Origin: Dendrophyllia cribrosa
Lineage: Eukaryota > Cnidaria > Anthozoa > Scleractinia > Dendrophylliidae
Length of the DNA stretch: 64,000 nt
Assembly (NCBI GenBank): GCA_024195265.1
Contig: JAJLRJ010000004.1
Span: 6,587,095-6,651,094 of the forward strand
Direction of reading: 5' to 3'
Below, in pieces: positions 11,933 to 22,329 of this stretch (the first letter of the stretch is position 1; each line of letters starts with the position of its first letter). The notes under the pieces were generated by a model, which was given only the letters and a program-made list of their open reading frames with translations, made no database searches and was not told the origin of the DNA. Both the position numbers and the translations under genes were made by a program.

Positions 11933-12357
11933 CTAACTGTAGTTAACTGGGTTAAGCCTAAAGAATACCGTTCAGAAGGACGTCGGACACCTTATTGAAA
12001 CTTATATAACGGAGTAACTGGTTAGCTTTCAGTTGATGTTATGGGTAGCAGTTTATATAGTTAAATTTAGGCCTGAACAACCCGAGAAGCTAGGTGGTAC
12101 AGTGGTATAGTGGTACGGTAGGCTATCTAAGCCTAAGCCTAGCTGAGATCACAGGTTCAATCCTGAGTGGGGGATTTTAGATTTTCTTTTTTACACTTAA
12201 AAATTTATTGAAAATAAAATTCTAAGTGTCGACATTACGTTGTATAAGTCTTAATAAGGTGTCCGACGTCCTTCTGAACGGTATTCTTTAGGCACAACCA
12301 GTTAACTGCGTGGTGTGACCGCAAAGTCGACCGAAAGCACTAACTACAGTTAGGTAT
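11933..12357. mobile_element. Nested inverted-repeat element enclosing a tRNA-like segment
   Basis: Two layers of inverted repeats are visible. The outer pair is actaactgtagttaac (about 11934) and its near complement (about 12340-12357). The inner pair is about 52 bp: from 11958 (ctaaagaataccgttcagaa) and ending near 12292. The unique centre (about 12010-12240) contains the tRNA-like pol III promoter and then T-rich DNA. Either a SINE inserted in a MITE, or the element's own pol III unit. Confidence 0.7.
12089..12180 (+). ncRNA. tRNA-like pol III promoter (SINE head or tRNA pseudogene)
   Basis: An A-box-like tggtacagtgg (about 12101) and a B-box ggttcaatcct (about 12153) are about 50 bp apart, followed by a T4 stretch (about 12174) and longer T runs that could end pol III transcription. 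The T-arm can pair cagg with cctg. I cannot form a convincing acceptor stem, so it is tRNA-derived rather than a working tRNA gene. Confidence 0.55.
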
Positions 12358-12739
12358 GACGTCACATAACTTGAGACTAACTTAAGTTAAACTTTAGTTA
12401 CGTCGTAGATGTGACCGCAGCCAAGTGTTGTGTTGTGGCGTGGGTATTGTTTATTGTCTTTTGAAACTTTTGTTTTACATCATTTTTGATCGCAACATCC
12501 GCCTAGATTAGAAGCTGCCATTTTTTCATAAAATTTTAATCAAAACCAGTTTTCTGGTCTCGCGAAAAATAATCACGGGCTAGACAAAAGAGAAATGGTT
12601 ATTTCTTTTTATGAACCTTTCAGAAATGATGCTATAACTTTAGGGCTTCTTTATTGTTATAACCACTTACGATATTATATGTTTTCATCAAGCTGCTTGC
12701 TTCTTAGACTTCATTGTTGACTTAAATTGACTTAGATTG

Positions 12740-12790
12740 TTGCTGTAGTCCCTGATGAAGAGATAGTAATCTCGAAACGTCGGACGACTG
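12740..12790 (+). ncRNA. Hammerhead-ribozyme-like motif (Penelope-type)
   Basis: The conserved strand ctgatga (12752-12758) is followed by a 5-bp stem-loop (gagat-agta-atctc) and gaaac (12774-12778), then gtc. Flanking gtagtcc and ggacgac can pair as an outer stem. Minimal hammerheads with an acgt self-complementary stem III are known from Penelope-like retroelements. There is one extra A between ctgatga and the stem, so activity is uncertain. No Penelope coding region is present nearby. Confidence 0.45.
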
Positions 12791-13149
12791 TTATTCGTTT
12801 TTTGGTGCTATTTTTGTGATATTTGACATTCCTGTTTTTACTATATTAGTACATAGCCTACACAGTTACCCTTTTATTCTATTTTTTATTTTTAGCTTCT
12901 TAGACTGCTTAGTTAATTAGTCGAGTGAAAAAGTTATAATTTAACTTTTCCTCGGACTGACGCCCTCATTCCTCGCGGCTTGGATTTTTTTACATTTCCT
13001 CGGGCTGAAGCCGTCGTTTCTCGCGGCTTCGCCGCTAGGGTTTGATACATTATGTCGGCATAATTTCGAGCATAATACTATAGTTGCAGCATCGAGGGGC
13101 AATAAACAGTTGGCATAATATGCAGAAAAGTTCCTTCTAATATATTGTG

Positions 13150-13460
13150 TTTTTCGAAGCGAACTTTCGTTCCTTTATTGTGTTTAAGAAGCGAAACGTC
13201 TCGCTTCGACTGCTATAGGGCGGTATGAAGCGGAAACATCTCGCTTCCTTGCGCACAATAAGAATACATATATTGTGTGGAAAAGAAGCCAAACGTCTCG
13301 CTTCGACTGCTATAGGGCGGTAAGAAGCAAAACAACTCGCTTCCTTGCGCACAATAAGAATACATATATTGTGTGGAAAAGAAGCCAAACGTCTCGCTTC
13401 GACTGCTATAGGGCGGTGCGAAGCGAAACATCTCGCTTCCTTGCGAACAATAACAATACT
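13150..13460. repeat. 97-bp minisatellite, array 1
   Basis: Three units starting at the shared string cgtctcgcttcgactgctat, at about 13197, 13294 and 13390 (spacing 97 and 96). Each unit contains a near-palindromic gaagcgaaac/gtctcgcttc pair and ends with cacaataagaatacatatat. The unit is not a multiple of three, and both strands stay open in several frames. These frames are repeat artefacts rather than genes. Confidence 0.9.
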
Positions 13461-13574
13461 TATAATTCAACACATTGATACACTGCCCAAATATGGTCAA
13501 AAAGTTATCGATATATGTTATGTCCACATGACGTATAACCAGCGATGGCGGTAAATTTGGCATTTTGAAGGAAA

Positions 13575-13763
13575 GTGAAAATGACTGCTGCCTGCAATTT
13601 CGTGTTTTTGGGCGAAAAAGTGCGTGAACTATTAGTTAAAAAAGGGAAAAGAAAGAAAAAAAAGAGAAGAAAAGAAAAGAGAAAAATATTCTTGGTCAGG
13701 ACAAAAAAGGCGCGAAATTTTCGCGTTGTCGCGGTCGCAGTGTTTCTTGGCGCAGCTGAATGA
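13575..13763 (+). other. No gene recognised; lysine-rich short ORF
   Basis: A 62-codon frame made mainly of an A-rich (aaaagaaa) stretch giving Lys/Arg. No domain, no support as a gene. The wider 13460-14640 interval has nothing else I can name apart from a direct repeat: the gttatcaatgtgttgaatta string occurs near 14439 and 14617. Confidence 0.4.
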
Positions 13764-14640
13764 AAACTGGTTCAAAGTTTAACCGCTCGACAAGGAGTGA
13801 ATGAAGGAGCACAATTTTTGTAAAATTCCTTTGGTAATCACCTCTGGAATATGATATAGACTTGATGCTTTCTCAGAAAAGTTTCTGATCTCGTCATTAC
13901 GGCTGTAGGAGCTAAAAAACGAGCAAGTTTGTAAACAACATTGATCGACTCAGCTTGTACTTCGATGTTTGAAAATTTGGTGCTGATGGAAGGGAATAAA
14001 AAGCCAAATCAACTACAGGCACGATGTTTTAACCGTTTCTTGTATCCTTTAGCTGTGAATTTTTGTACGCTGCGGTTCTTTCCGACTTTTCGTCGCTATG
14101 TTTAGGTTCGTAGCCGTGTGTTTGTTCAATTTGTTTTGATTCTGAATTGAACTTTTTAAGATACGAAACACTTGTAACTAAGACATTCTATGCCATTTTA
14201 CTGTGTTTCAATTCTTGTAGTCACTACTCTGTCCCGTTCTTTGAGTAGATGAAAGCTCTTCGTAGAAACTCTCAACTGATTGTGTACGCTAAATTAATTT
14301 TAGCTTGGCAAAAGTTTCGGCATTCGCTGTTTGTAACTTGTTTAAGAAATGGTCCGAGGTAAAATATTGTTGTTAGCCTTTTTACTTAATGAAAGGTTGT
14401 ATATCTCAATGATTTTTTTTTCTCGAAACTGTGATTTGTTATCAATGTGTTGAATTATAAAACAGTTATAGTGTTCAAGTTTGCGCAATATTGACAAAGG
14501 CGCCACTTTCATTCCTGAACTGTGTGATGTTGCAAGTTTCGCGCGTTAAAACATATGTAAGCTTTTTTTAAAATAAAAGGCTTGTCGGCGATGTTTTCTC
14601 TTCAAACTGTGCTTTGTGTTATCAATGTGTTGAATTATAA

Positions 14641-14754
14641 AACTATTATAGCGCTCAAGCTTGCGTGATATCGCCTAATTTTAGCCGACTCGGCCTACGG
14701 CCTCGTCGGCTAAGTATTAGGCGATATCACGCGCGCTTTCGCGCTATAATAGTT
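14641..14754. repeat. Long hairpin (about 50-bp arms)
   Basis: 14641-14690 pairs with 14705-14754 with about six mismatches, closing on a ctcggcctacggcctcg centre. The arms carry gatatcgcctaat and its complement. It directly abuts minisatellite array 2 and shares its outer left sequence with the repeat near 14439. Confidence 0.8.
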
Positions 14755-15165
14755 AAATATATTGAGTGGAAAAGAAGCCAAACGTCTCGCTTCGACTGCT
14801 ATAGGGCGGTATGAAGCGAAACATCTTTGTTCCTTGCCAAACGTCTCCCTTTTTTGCGCACAATAAGTACATGCATATATTGTGTGGAAAAGAAGCCAAA
14901 CGTCTCGCTTCGACTGCTATAGGACGGTACGAAGCGAAACATCTCGCTTCTTTGCGCACAATAAGTACATACATATATATATTGTGTGGAAAAGAGGCAA
15001 AACGTCTCGCTTCGACTGCTATAGGGCGGTATGAAGCGAAACATCTCGCTTCTTTGCGCATTATAAGTACACATATATTGTGTGGAAAAGAAGCCAAACG
15101 TCTCGCCTCGACTGCTATAGGGCGGTAAGAAGCGAAACAACTCGCTTCCTTTCGCACTATTCTTT
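14755..15165. repeat. 97-bp minisatellite, array 2
   Basis: Four units of the same repeat as array 1, same orientation, with variation in the acatatat spacer and one deviant unit near 14825-14870. Bounded on the left by the hairpin. The open frames on both strands here are repeat translations. Confidence 0.9.
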
Positions 15166-15439
15166 TTTAGAGTGAACAATTCGACCATTCCGATAGAGTA
15201 CGTCTATGGGAATATGGTAAAAGCGGAACTTATATATAAATGTAAATTTTCACCCAACTAAGCACTTTTGTTTCTCTAACTCTAGTACGGTAGTAAAGGT
15301 AGTCGACAAATTGAAATTGAAATATTTATTACCTTATTACTGGACATTACATAAACTCATTGTACAGATTAGCACTAGCACATCCACTGCAGAAACCAAC
15401 ATGTATGAGACCTTAGCTCATGTAAAATTGAACTTTTAA

Positions 15440-15707
15440 GGTGCTGTTACACGAGGCAATTTGAGAGCCGTTGCGAGACAAGTTGCGGATGAAATTGCGC
15501 GTGTAACACCTTCTCTGCGCAACTTGTTTCGCAACGAAAAATTGCGTTGCGAGTTGCAGAACAAGTTGACCACTTATCTACTGTTTGCAACGTTGCGGGA
15601 CAAATTGCAAACGTGTAACATGTAATCAGCAACTTGTGTCGCAACATGTCGCAACGGCTCTCGTCAGCGTTGCGTTGCAGGAAAAAATTACATAGTGTAA
15701 TAGCACC
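15440..15707. mobile_element. MITE with ggtgctnttacac TIRs
   Basis: The left end ggtgctgttacacgaggcaa is matched inverted by the right end (gtgtaatagcacc, ending at 15707). The interior repeats gcaacttg/gttgcgac strings in both orientations, giving a subterminal-repeat pattern typical of transposase-binding sites. No coding. Confidence 0.75.
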
Positions 15708-16248
15708 GCTACTAGCCAACAAAAACGTAACTTCTGACTCGCATGAATTTAAATTATAACGAATAATAAAAAATCATTTCATATTGTTTGAAATATCAAC
15801 ACAGTCAAATGTCTAGAGGGACATCGTGTTCAAGGAACGAAACTACACCCTAATTTACCCTAGTTAATGTGTCCAAGGCACGCTTATTCTTTTAAAGTAC
15901 CGAAAATTTCAACTGCCGAACAAACTAAATACAAATCCCCTAAAATGGCTAATGTGAACGGTGTTCACTTTCTGCATTAGGGACCATTCATTATTTATGC
16001 CAGGGGGTGGGTTGGCAAGATCCATCATAAAGCAAAACAAAACGTTTTGACCCCTTCCAAGTAAAAGAAAAAACGACATGACCCCTCTACATGTACTTTT
16101 AAAAAATAGATAGCGCCCCCCCCCCCCCCCCCCCCCTCCCAAAAAACAACAACAAACAAAACAAAAACAAAAAAAACAGCCATACACATTCAACCTTAAA
16201 TACTTATTTACTAATCAATCTCAAAATCTGTATACACAAAGGTACAAA

Positions 16249-17430
16249 ATGCAAGCTGATATAGGGGATGCTGTTGTAGATGGCTCTACAATCGACTGGG
16301 AATATCACAAACGGTTTGATGGACTTTCAGAGGACGAAATCTCATCCTTGAGTCTTCAGGAATATGAAGAAATGGCTGAGGAGCAAATGCGAAAAAATGC
16401 CTGGAAAGTGGCCAATGAAGTGGCCGCCACTGAGGATCGACGACGCGCCAGTCCATTCAGAATACATCAAGTGTCTTGTTTCAGAAAAACCAGACGACGG
16501 TTTGTTTTTCAATCAAAGAGCGTTGAGCAAAAAAAGACGTACCAGGTTCATCATACATCCAAAAAATTATTGATATTCGTGAAGCGCACTACCAGCGAGG
16601 AGAGCTCTACATGGAATTTCTTAAAGGTGACTGCTCTAAGACTCCCCCCGATGGGCAACCTTTTCCAGAATGCAAGTCATGCGGGTGGATTAGTCCCCCG
16701 ATGAGTCGTATCCCACGGCCAGTTCCAGATGCGACCAAATTGCCGGACTATTACTACAAAGATGTGTTTGAGTCTTGCAGGGGTGAAGGTGATGATTCAC
16801 GCTCTCCTGATGACTGACAGCCTCGACATAACATCAAAACAATGTTTGACAACGGAACTTTGAAACTTGATGATAAAGAAGCAATATTATCGTTTTCTAA
16901 CACATTTATCGTGAAAAAGAAATTAGTTAAAGATCACTTGCTTCATCTCACTACACTTGAAAGGACAAAGAACCTTCGTGCAAAGGACAGATTAGAAAAA
17001 CGGCAACAGAGACGACAAAAACAGTTCGAGGAATATAACTGGGACACTTTATGTCACACTGGTGAAATCCAGCAGCTAAAAGTCCAAGAGCTAGAAAAGT
17101 ATTTAATTCATTTTAAACTTTCACTAAAAGGCAAGAAGAATGATAAAATCCGACGGATCATCGCTCATGCTTCTAACAAACAAGGTGAAGAAATCGACGC
17201 ACACATCTCTAGGCAAGACCCAGAAGTGAGGATATCAGACAATGAATGAGTCTAGTGATTCTGACGAAGAACATGACAGCGAGGATGACCTTGTTGTTGC
17301 ATATTACAGTAGTGCTGAGTCCTCATAGAGAGAAACCAGTGAGGAAGGCCTGGTACCAGTTGTACAGTTACCTCGCCAAACTCGTTTTTTATGTAATATT
17401 GGGACATCATTTTCTCGATACCGTAACTGT
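16249..17430 (+). pseudogene. Broken SAP-domain protein gene
   Basis: Coding-like text runs rightwards but jumps frame at least three times. 16249-16450 is acidic (SEDEISSLSLQEYEEMAEEQ). A second frame takes over until about 16570 (EKPDDGLFFNQRA), a third from about 16580 to 16817 includes FPECKSCGW, and 16842-17249 gives a basic helix followed by a SAP-like segment (LKVQELEKYLIHFKLS). A Ser/Asp/Glu-rich stretch resumes in another frame after 17249. Frameshifts without splice signals between pieces favour a decayed gene or retrocopy. The family is unknown to me; it resembles uncharacterised SAP-containing transposon-linked proteins. Confidence 0.5.
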
Positions 17431-17675
17431 TTTCTGTATTAGCTTTGAACTGCGATGTATGAACTGTTAGCTTTTCAGACGGCTCTCAACCATGTACCAT
17501 TAGTGCGGAGAGCTGATCACTGAACGTATTTGTCTCAAATAAAAAAAATAAAAATAAGATAGCCCTCCCTCTTTGTATGCAGATTTCCTGATGACGCTCC
17601 TCACCCACGTTGCGTAGGAGACTAAAACGTATCTTGATATTACCTTATACCATTTATAAGCCCCGCCGGATATAA

Positions 17676-17930
17676 CCCCCCCCCCCCCACCCCCCCCCCC
17701 CCCCCCCCCCCCCCACCTTCCTTCCAACACCGTTCCCATGGGTTAGGCAGGTGACCATTTAATATCGCGGGCTCAATGTTCACCAACCATCCCCTCTCCA
17801 AGGCGTTTTAATTTGCTCCACCAATCCCCTCACCCCATGCGTTCATCTCTCCACCCTCCCCTCCCTTCAACGCCGTCCAAATGGGTAAGGCAGGTGACCA
17901 TTTCATATCGCGGGCTCAATGTTTATCAGA
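17676..17930. repeat. C-tracts and 65-bp direct repeat
   Basis: A 13-base and a 25-base C run (17676-17714) precede two copies of a segment containing ggcaggtgaccattt then atatcgcgggctcaatgtt (about 17720-17785 and 17865-17930), spaced about 145 bp. From 17430 to 19740 I see no gene. A weak inverted repeat around ccctgcaag lies at about 18600-18850. Confidence 0.65.
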
Positions 17931-19740
17931 TCTTCGTCCTGGTAATCCTCAATCGGCAAATACGTTAAGCCACACGGTTGTTGATGATAATACAGATAGT
18001 ACAGTCTCCGAATCTTAGCAAAGGGAGCGACAACTGGATATAGGTAGGAGGCTGAGTGTGGAGAAGTGTAGAAAAAGGAGAATTGGAAAGGGGATTATAA
18101 TTCTAGAGCAGAGAAAAATAATAATTATGCAAAACAACAAGAATACATTTATTAATTACTTTATTAATGTTTAAACGTGTAAGACTAATGATATTATCGA
18201 TCACAATGCTGTTTACCCTTTTTCTTTGACAGTCAAAACGTAAATTAACGCTGTTGTAAAGTTAAATTCAGTGGTTTAAATATCCAACTGTCACCGTTGA
18301 CATATGATTGATGTTGGCTGCTTTAAGGGGTAAAAGATTTATTAAATTAGTCGAAACGACAACTGAAGACTATAATTATAGATCAGTGTAACTTTACCGT
18401 TTTTTTATAATATGGGAAGATTTTAATCTTAATTTTAATTTGAAAACAATTATCGGTTTGTGAAGCTACGAAAAAGACGTGCTAAAGTGATTTCATAAAG
18501 AACTTTTTCAAAACCTCGTTAAAATAATCTAACATGCATTGTATAACAAAAACGCTTAAAAATTAAGAAAAAAATTCAATAATATGTTCACTTACAGGGA
18601 ACCAAAATGGTACCGGTATAGTTTGGATCCCTGCAAGGTTCGTACCTTTGCACTACAGATCTGCCAACATCAATTTACACGGTTACACCATATTTTCACA
18701 CCCATTGTCAGCAAATTGTTCACACTGTACTGCTACGGATTTAAAAATAGGCTTCTTTGTGGAGCAGGTACAAAACTTGCAGGGATAGCAGGTACACTAT
18801 GAAATAAGGGCCTAATCTTCTAAATCTTATCCAAAAAGGTACCAGTACAGCACCAGAAAGCCTAAAACACAACAGTCCGGTCATCAAAAAGTATTGCATT
18901 TAAGTTATTTTTTAAGTACGTATAATTTTGCAGCGGGAAATTATGATGAATAAAGGCAGTAGTATTACCCATCACTAACCAGATAAAGTTCGTCGTTAAA
19001 GTTATGGATGGACGAAATGATTTCTTCATCGAAATAAACTTATCGTCTGCCTCTTGTTCCACCTGAATGACTTTAATCAAAATCCAACTTTTATTCCATG
19101 AAATTTTTCCAAGTTTCAATAATCTTTGTTTCCCCCTTTCGTAGAAAAAAAGAAGGGTAATGGCCTCTGTGTATTTTAAACCAATTAAGTGAAAGAAGTA
19201 AAACTGGGCTGGGTTCCCTCTACTTCTTAACACATTCCTGTCAATTGCAAATATATGGTTGGCATACACCCTAGCTACACGATCATCTTTGTTTAAAATT
19301 ATTCCCAAGTTAATCTTAAATGTATGGGTAAGTCTTAATCGTTATTCCACTGTCGAAGCTATGAATTCTTCATTGTTCATTCCCACTATTCTTTGAAACT
19401 TAAATATTTTTACGTTGATATGTACTGGAAAAATATTTTTCCTTTTGTTGTGAAAAAAGAAGCCACTTAAGCCACTGACGACATCACATCAGAATATATC
19501 AATTGTTACCTAGGTACCTCGTTTGAAATCTCTATACACAAGCCGACGTAATGCCATCACGAGTAAAAAGGAAACATTTCTAACAAGATAAATCAACATT
19601 CAAAGTTTTCAAACCCGTAAGTTTTTTAAAAACATTATGTCCAACTCCGTGAACTAAACTCTTCCGTACACATGCCTTGAGACCGTAAAAGTACTGACCT
19701 GACACATCATCGACTCAATTAACTTTTGCTTTCATTCGCA

Positions 19741-19938
19741 ATAGACCTCTTTAGCTTGTATGTTTTTGTTTTCCCAATGTAGGTCATGTGATGTTCTCAA
19801 GGGAATTTGTTCTTTGTCTTTTCATAAATTATGCATACATATGCACGTGAAGAAAACAAAATTTAAAAGAAACAGTTCTCTAGGGTAACATCACATGATC
19901 TACATTGGGAAAACAAAACACAAGCTAAAGAGGTCTAT
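19741..19938. mobile_element. MITE, about 200 bp, agacctctttagctt TIRs
   Basis: Left agacctctttagcttgtatg and right cacaagctaaagaggtct are inverted, and the pairing continues through ttttcccaatgta and catgtgatgtt with small gaps (about 60-bp arms). The pairing runs outward as caat/attg. Non-coding. Confidence 0.8.
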
Positions 19939-20386
19939 TGATAAAAAAAATATATGAAAAAGCTTTTTCTCGCAGAAGCCAATTTCCAGCCCATGAACGC
20001 GAGCGCCCACGTGTATGCACAATACCAACTAATAAACCGATGAAACTGACTTACTTTTTCTTTTTAGTACTTGGTTCCGGTTAGGAGAGAACGTCAATGA
20101 CGTGTACTTCCTTCTTCATACTGCTTAACCTGTCACGTGTACGTACATTGTTGTCAGCAGGGTCCTTTTTAACAAACCAGACAGCTAAAAATACATCAAC
20201 GCAGATTATTGTGAAACAAGTAATACTTGGCATCAAGGATTTTACTTTCAAAGGGAGAATAAAGTAAATCTTCGTCATCGTCCAAACCCGAAATCTCCTT
20301 CCTCTCCTTCGCCTCGCACTCTCCTCGATTTTCGCTCATCTTGAGCAAGACCCCCTACTGGCTGGCCCATGTGCGCTCGGCTATTA

Positions 20387-20525
20387 ATGTTAGCGCTGCG
20401 CGACGAATGGCGGGGAGTGGCAGGAGATGCAAAGGAAAGAGGCACCAGAGGACTGGCCCCGTAGCGAATTCGGGGCCTCGACTGAGGGGTAGGTGCTTGG
20501 ACGGTTGCTATGGAAACCGACGCCA
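20387..20525 (-). repeat. Split direct repeat B2
   Basis: Copy of B at the 3' end of the retroelement (minus-strand sense). It starts atgttagcgctgcgcgacga on the plus strand. It differs from B1 at a few positions, e.g. aaagaggcacc against tcgaggcacc. Confidence 0.85.
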
Positions 20526-20645
20526 TAGCGAGATCCTTTGCACCGAGTCACACTGAAACGCACCAGTGGAGTAAGGCAACAAGAGGGCAAAAAAAAAAAA
20601 GGCGGGACAAAGAGGAGGGGGGGGGGGGGGGGGGGGGGGGTTGGG

Positions 20646-20820
20646 AGCAGCTAACTTTGCGAGACAAAATGGCGAACGTACAGCGATAGCAACGAAGGCG
20701 GAGACGAATGTGCAAATCCATAACGCCCCCTCTAAGGACGAGAGCGAGGCTGGGCCGAGCCGAGGCCAGGAAACTGCTCCGCTAAACATTAACTTCTGTC
20801 AACGAACTTGACACCATTTA
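20646..20820 (-). repeat. Split direct repeat A2
   Basis: Second copy of the A repeat, abutting B1 directly at 20820/20821. It contains the same start region as the gag frame in A1 but is followed by unrelated G-rich DNA, so the frame over it is not a gene. Confidence 0.85.
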
Positions 20821-20959
20821 ATGTTAGCGCTGCGCGACGAATGGCGGGGAGTGGCAGGAGATGCAAAGGGTCGAGGCACCAAAGGACTGGCCCCGTAGCG
20901 AATTCGGGGCCCCGACTGAGGGGTAGGTGCTTGGACGGTTGCTATGGAAACCGACGCCA
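20821..20959 (-). repeat. Split direct repeat B1
   Basis: Internal copy of B, between the recombinase gene and A2. The A2/B1 junction reads accatttaatgttagcg; the outer ends of A1 and B2 share parts of this string, as expected if a circular intermediate integrates by recombination at the junction. Confidence 0.85.
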
Positions 20960-21120
20960 AACTGACGAGACGAAGGAGAGGAAGGCTCCAAGCACCTAGC
21001 AAACCTAGAGCCCAACCCTTTGCATCCCCGAGCGAATGAACGAGCGTGACGACAAGAAAGACGGAGACGCAAAATCAACGGTAACGAAACAACTTTAATA
21101 AACTATCAGCATGACACGAG

Positions 21121-21823
21121 TTACGAAGCGGAGGCTTGGCGAAGAGTCTCGTGTGACGTGCGAACGTAGACCAAGTAGGCGTCGCTGGACCAGCGGCCGA
21201 GAGGTCTGATCAATGAGTCGGGGAGGCCGGCGGCATTTGCCGAAGTGGCGGCGCCGATCCGAAAACTGTGGCTACAGAAGTTGCCCTGAACCCCGGCTTG
21301 CGCGAGAAAGGCACGAAGGCGGTCTGTAAGGTGAAGGCGGGAGAGGGGCGTCCCGTCGGAGAAGATGAACACTGGACCGGCCGAGTTCCCGCGGAGACGA
21401 AGGTAGGCCGCTAGGCTAGCCACCGGGCAAAGCGCGCCGCCGGTGCAAGGGAGAAAAAGCCTGACGCCCTGATATCGTGGGTGACGGGAAGGCGAGGAGG
21501 CCTGGCAGGCGATTGAAAGACTGGGCGCGTTTGATGCCCTGGAGTACGCGGTCGAGACGAGGTGTAGCAAGCAGTGGGTCACCGAGACCCAAGTCAATTT
21601 GTAACGACCGGACGGCTGCCAGGTAACACTTAACAGTACGACAGGAGACGGCGGAAGACAGGTGACATACGAAAAGTTCCAACGTGGATTCCGATACGGG
21701 GAAAGGGGAACCAGATTGATGCACAAGACAAAAGGAGGCACAGAAGTGGAGGAAACGACGTTGACCAGAGGAGTAGGACCGTCGGGTTGATGGGGCCAGA
21801 CTGCACTGAAGAAACTGCATCAC
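21121..21823 (-). pseudogene. Tyrosine recombinase of the Ngaro-type element, frameshifted
   Basis: N-terminal core-binding part (SLAPSTRRSYSSGQRRFLHF) is in the frame ending at 21416. The catalytic half lies in the frame ending at 21121, giving CSHSFRIGAATSANAAGLPD (HxxR) and GRWSSDAYLVYVR (Trp then Tyr nucleophile). The frame change is at about 21470-21500. The recombinase would integrate the circular cDNA. This copy cannot make the full protein from a single frame. Confidence 0.75.
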
Positions 21824-22326
21824 GCGCTGGTGTAAGGCAAGGAGTTCAGTTCCTCCAGTAGCTGGACCGGAATCGGTGTAGGCACGGTAGACGCTGTGGG
21901 AGCCAGCGAACGGAACTTCTGCAACTGAGAGCGAGAAAGAGCGTCAGCGATGGAATTTGAACGGCCGGGTACATGAGAGGCGGACACCCAAAACGAGTGG
22001 CGAGCTGCCGCCAGGAACAGGCTGCGTAGGAGAGAACCAAGGGCACCGTCGGAACAGAAACGTTTGGTGATAATGTCGGCCACGCCGCGATTATCGCAAA
22101 GGAATTGGATCCTGAGACCACGCCAGCGAGGGCCCCTAACATGAGCGGTAAGGACGATGGGATAGAGCTCCTTAAACGCGATGCTGGCGTACAGTTGCGA
22201 TGGGGACCAGCGACCGGCAAACCATATACCGTCCAGGAAGGCTCCAAAGCCGAGAGCTCCAGCAGCATCCGTCGAAACTTGTAAATCGGATAAGATGGAC
22301 CAGCGAAGTGAAGTAAAGAAGCTCAA
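21820..22326 (-). CDS. Ngaro-type RNase H domain
   Basis: Read in minus sense directly after the RT region. Motifs expected of the RNase H domain in DIRS/Ngaro elements are present: VSTDAAGALGFGAFL (first Asp), FKELYPIVLTA (Glu), FLCDNRGVADIITK (Asp), and HVPGRSNSIADALSR near the C-terminus (last Asp). The enzyme degrades the RNA strand during reverse transcription. It is probably one part of a single RT-RNase H polyprotein rather than an independent gene; the first Met may be arbitrary. No stop or frameshift lies inside it. Confidence 0.75.
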   Translation of the reverse strand: MSFFTSLRWSILSDLQVSTDAAGALGFGAFLDGIWFAGRWSPSQLYASIAFKELYPIVLTAHVRGPRWRGLRIQFLCDNRGVADIITKRFCSDGALGSLLRSLFLAAARHSFWVSASHVPGRSNSIADALSRSQLQKFRSLAPTASTVPTPIPVQLLEELNSLPYTSA

Positions 22327-22329
22327 GCC

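Noticed and set aside
13213..13563. Open frames of 60-134 codons on both strands across the 97-bp repeats
   Set aside because: They are translations of the minisatellite unit, shift frame with each unit, and have no domain.
18584..19308. Possible gene at 18.6-19.3 kb (72- and 148-codon frames)
   Set aside because: No recognisable domain, no splice-linked neighbours, and part overlaps a weak inverted repeat; chance frames are sufficient.
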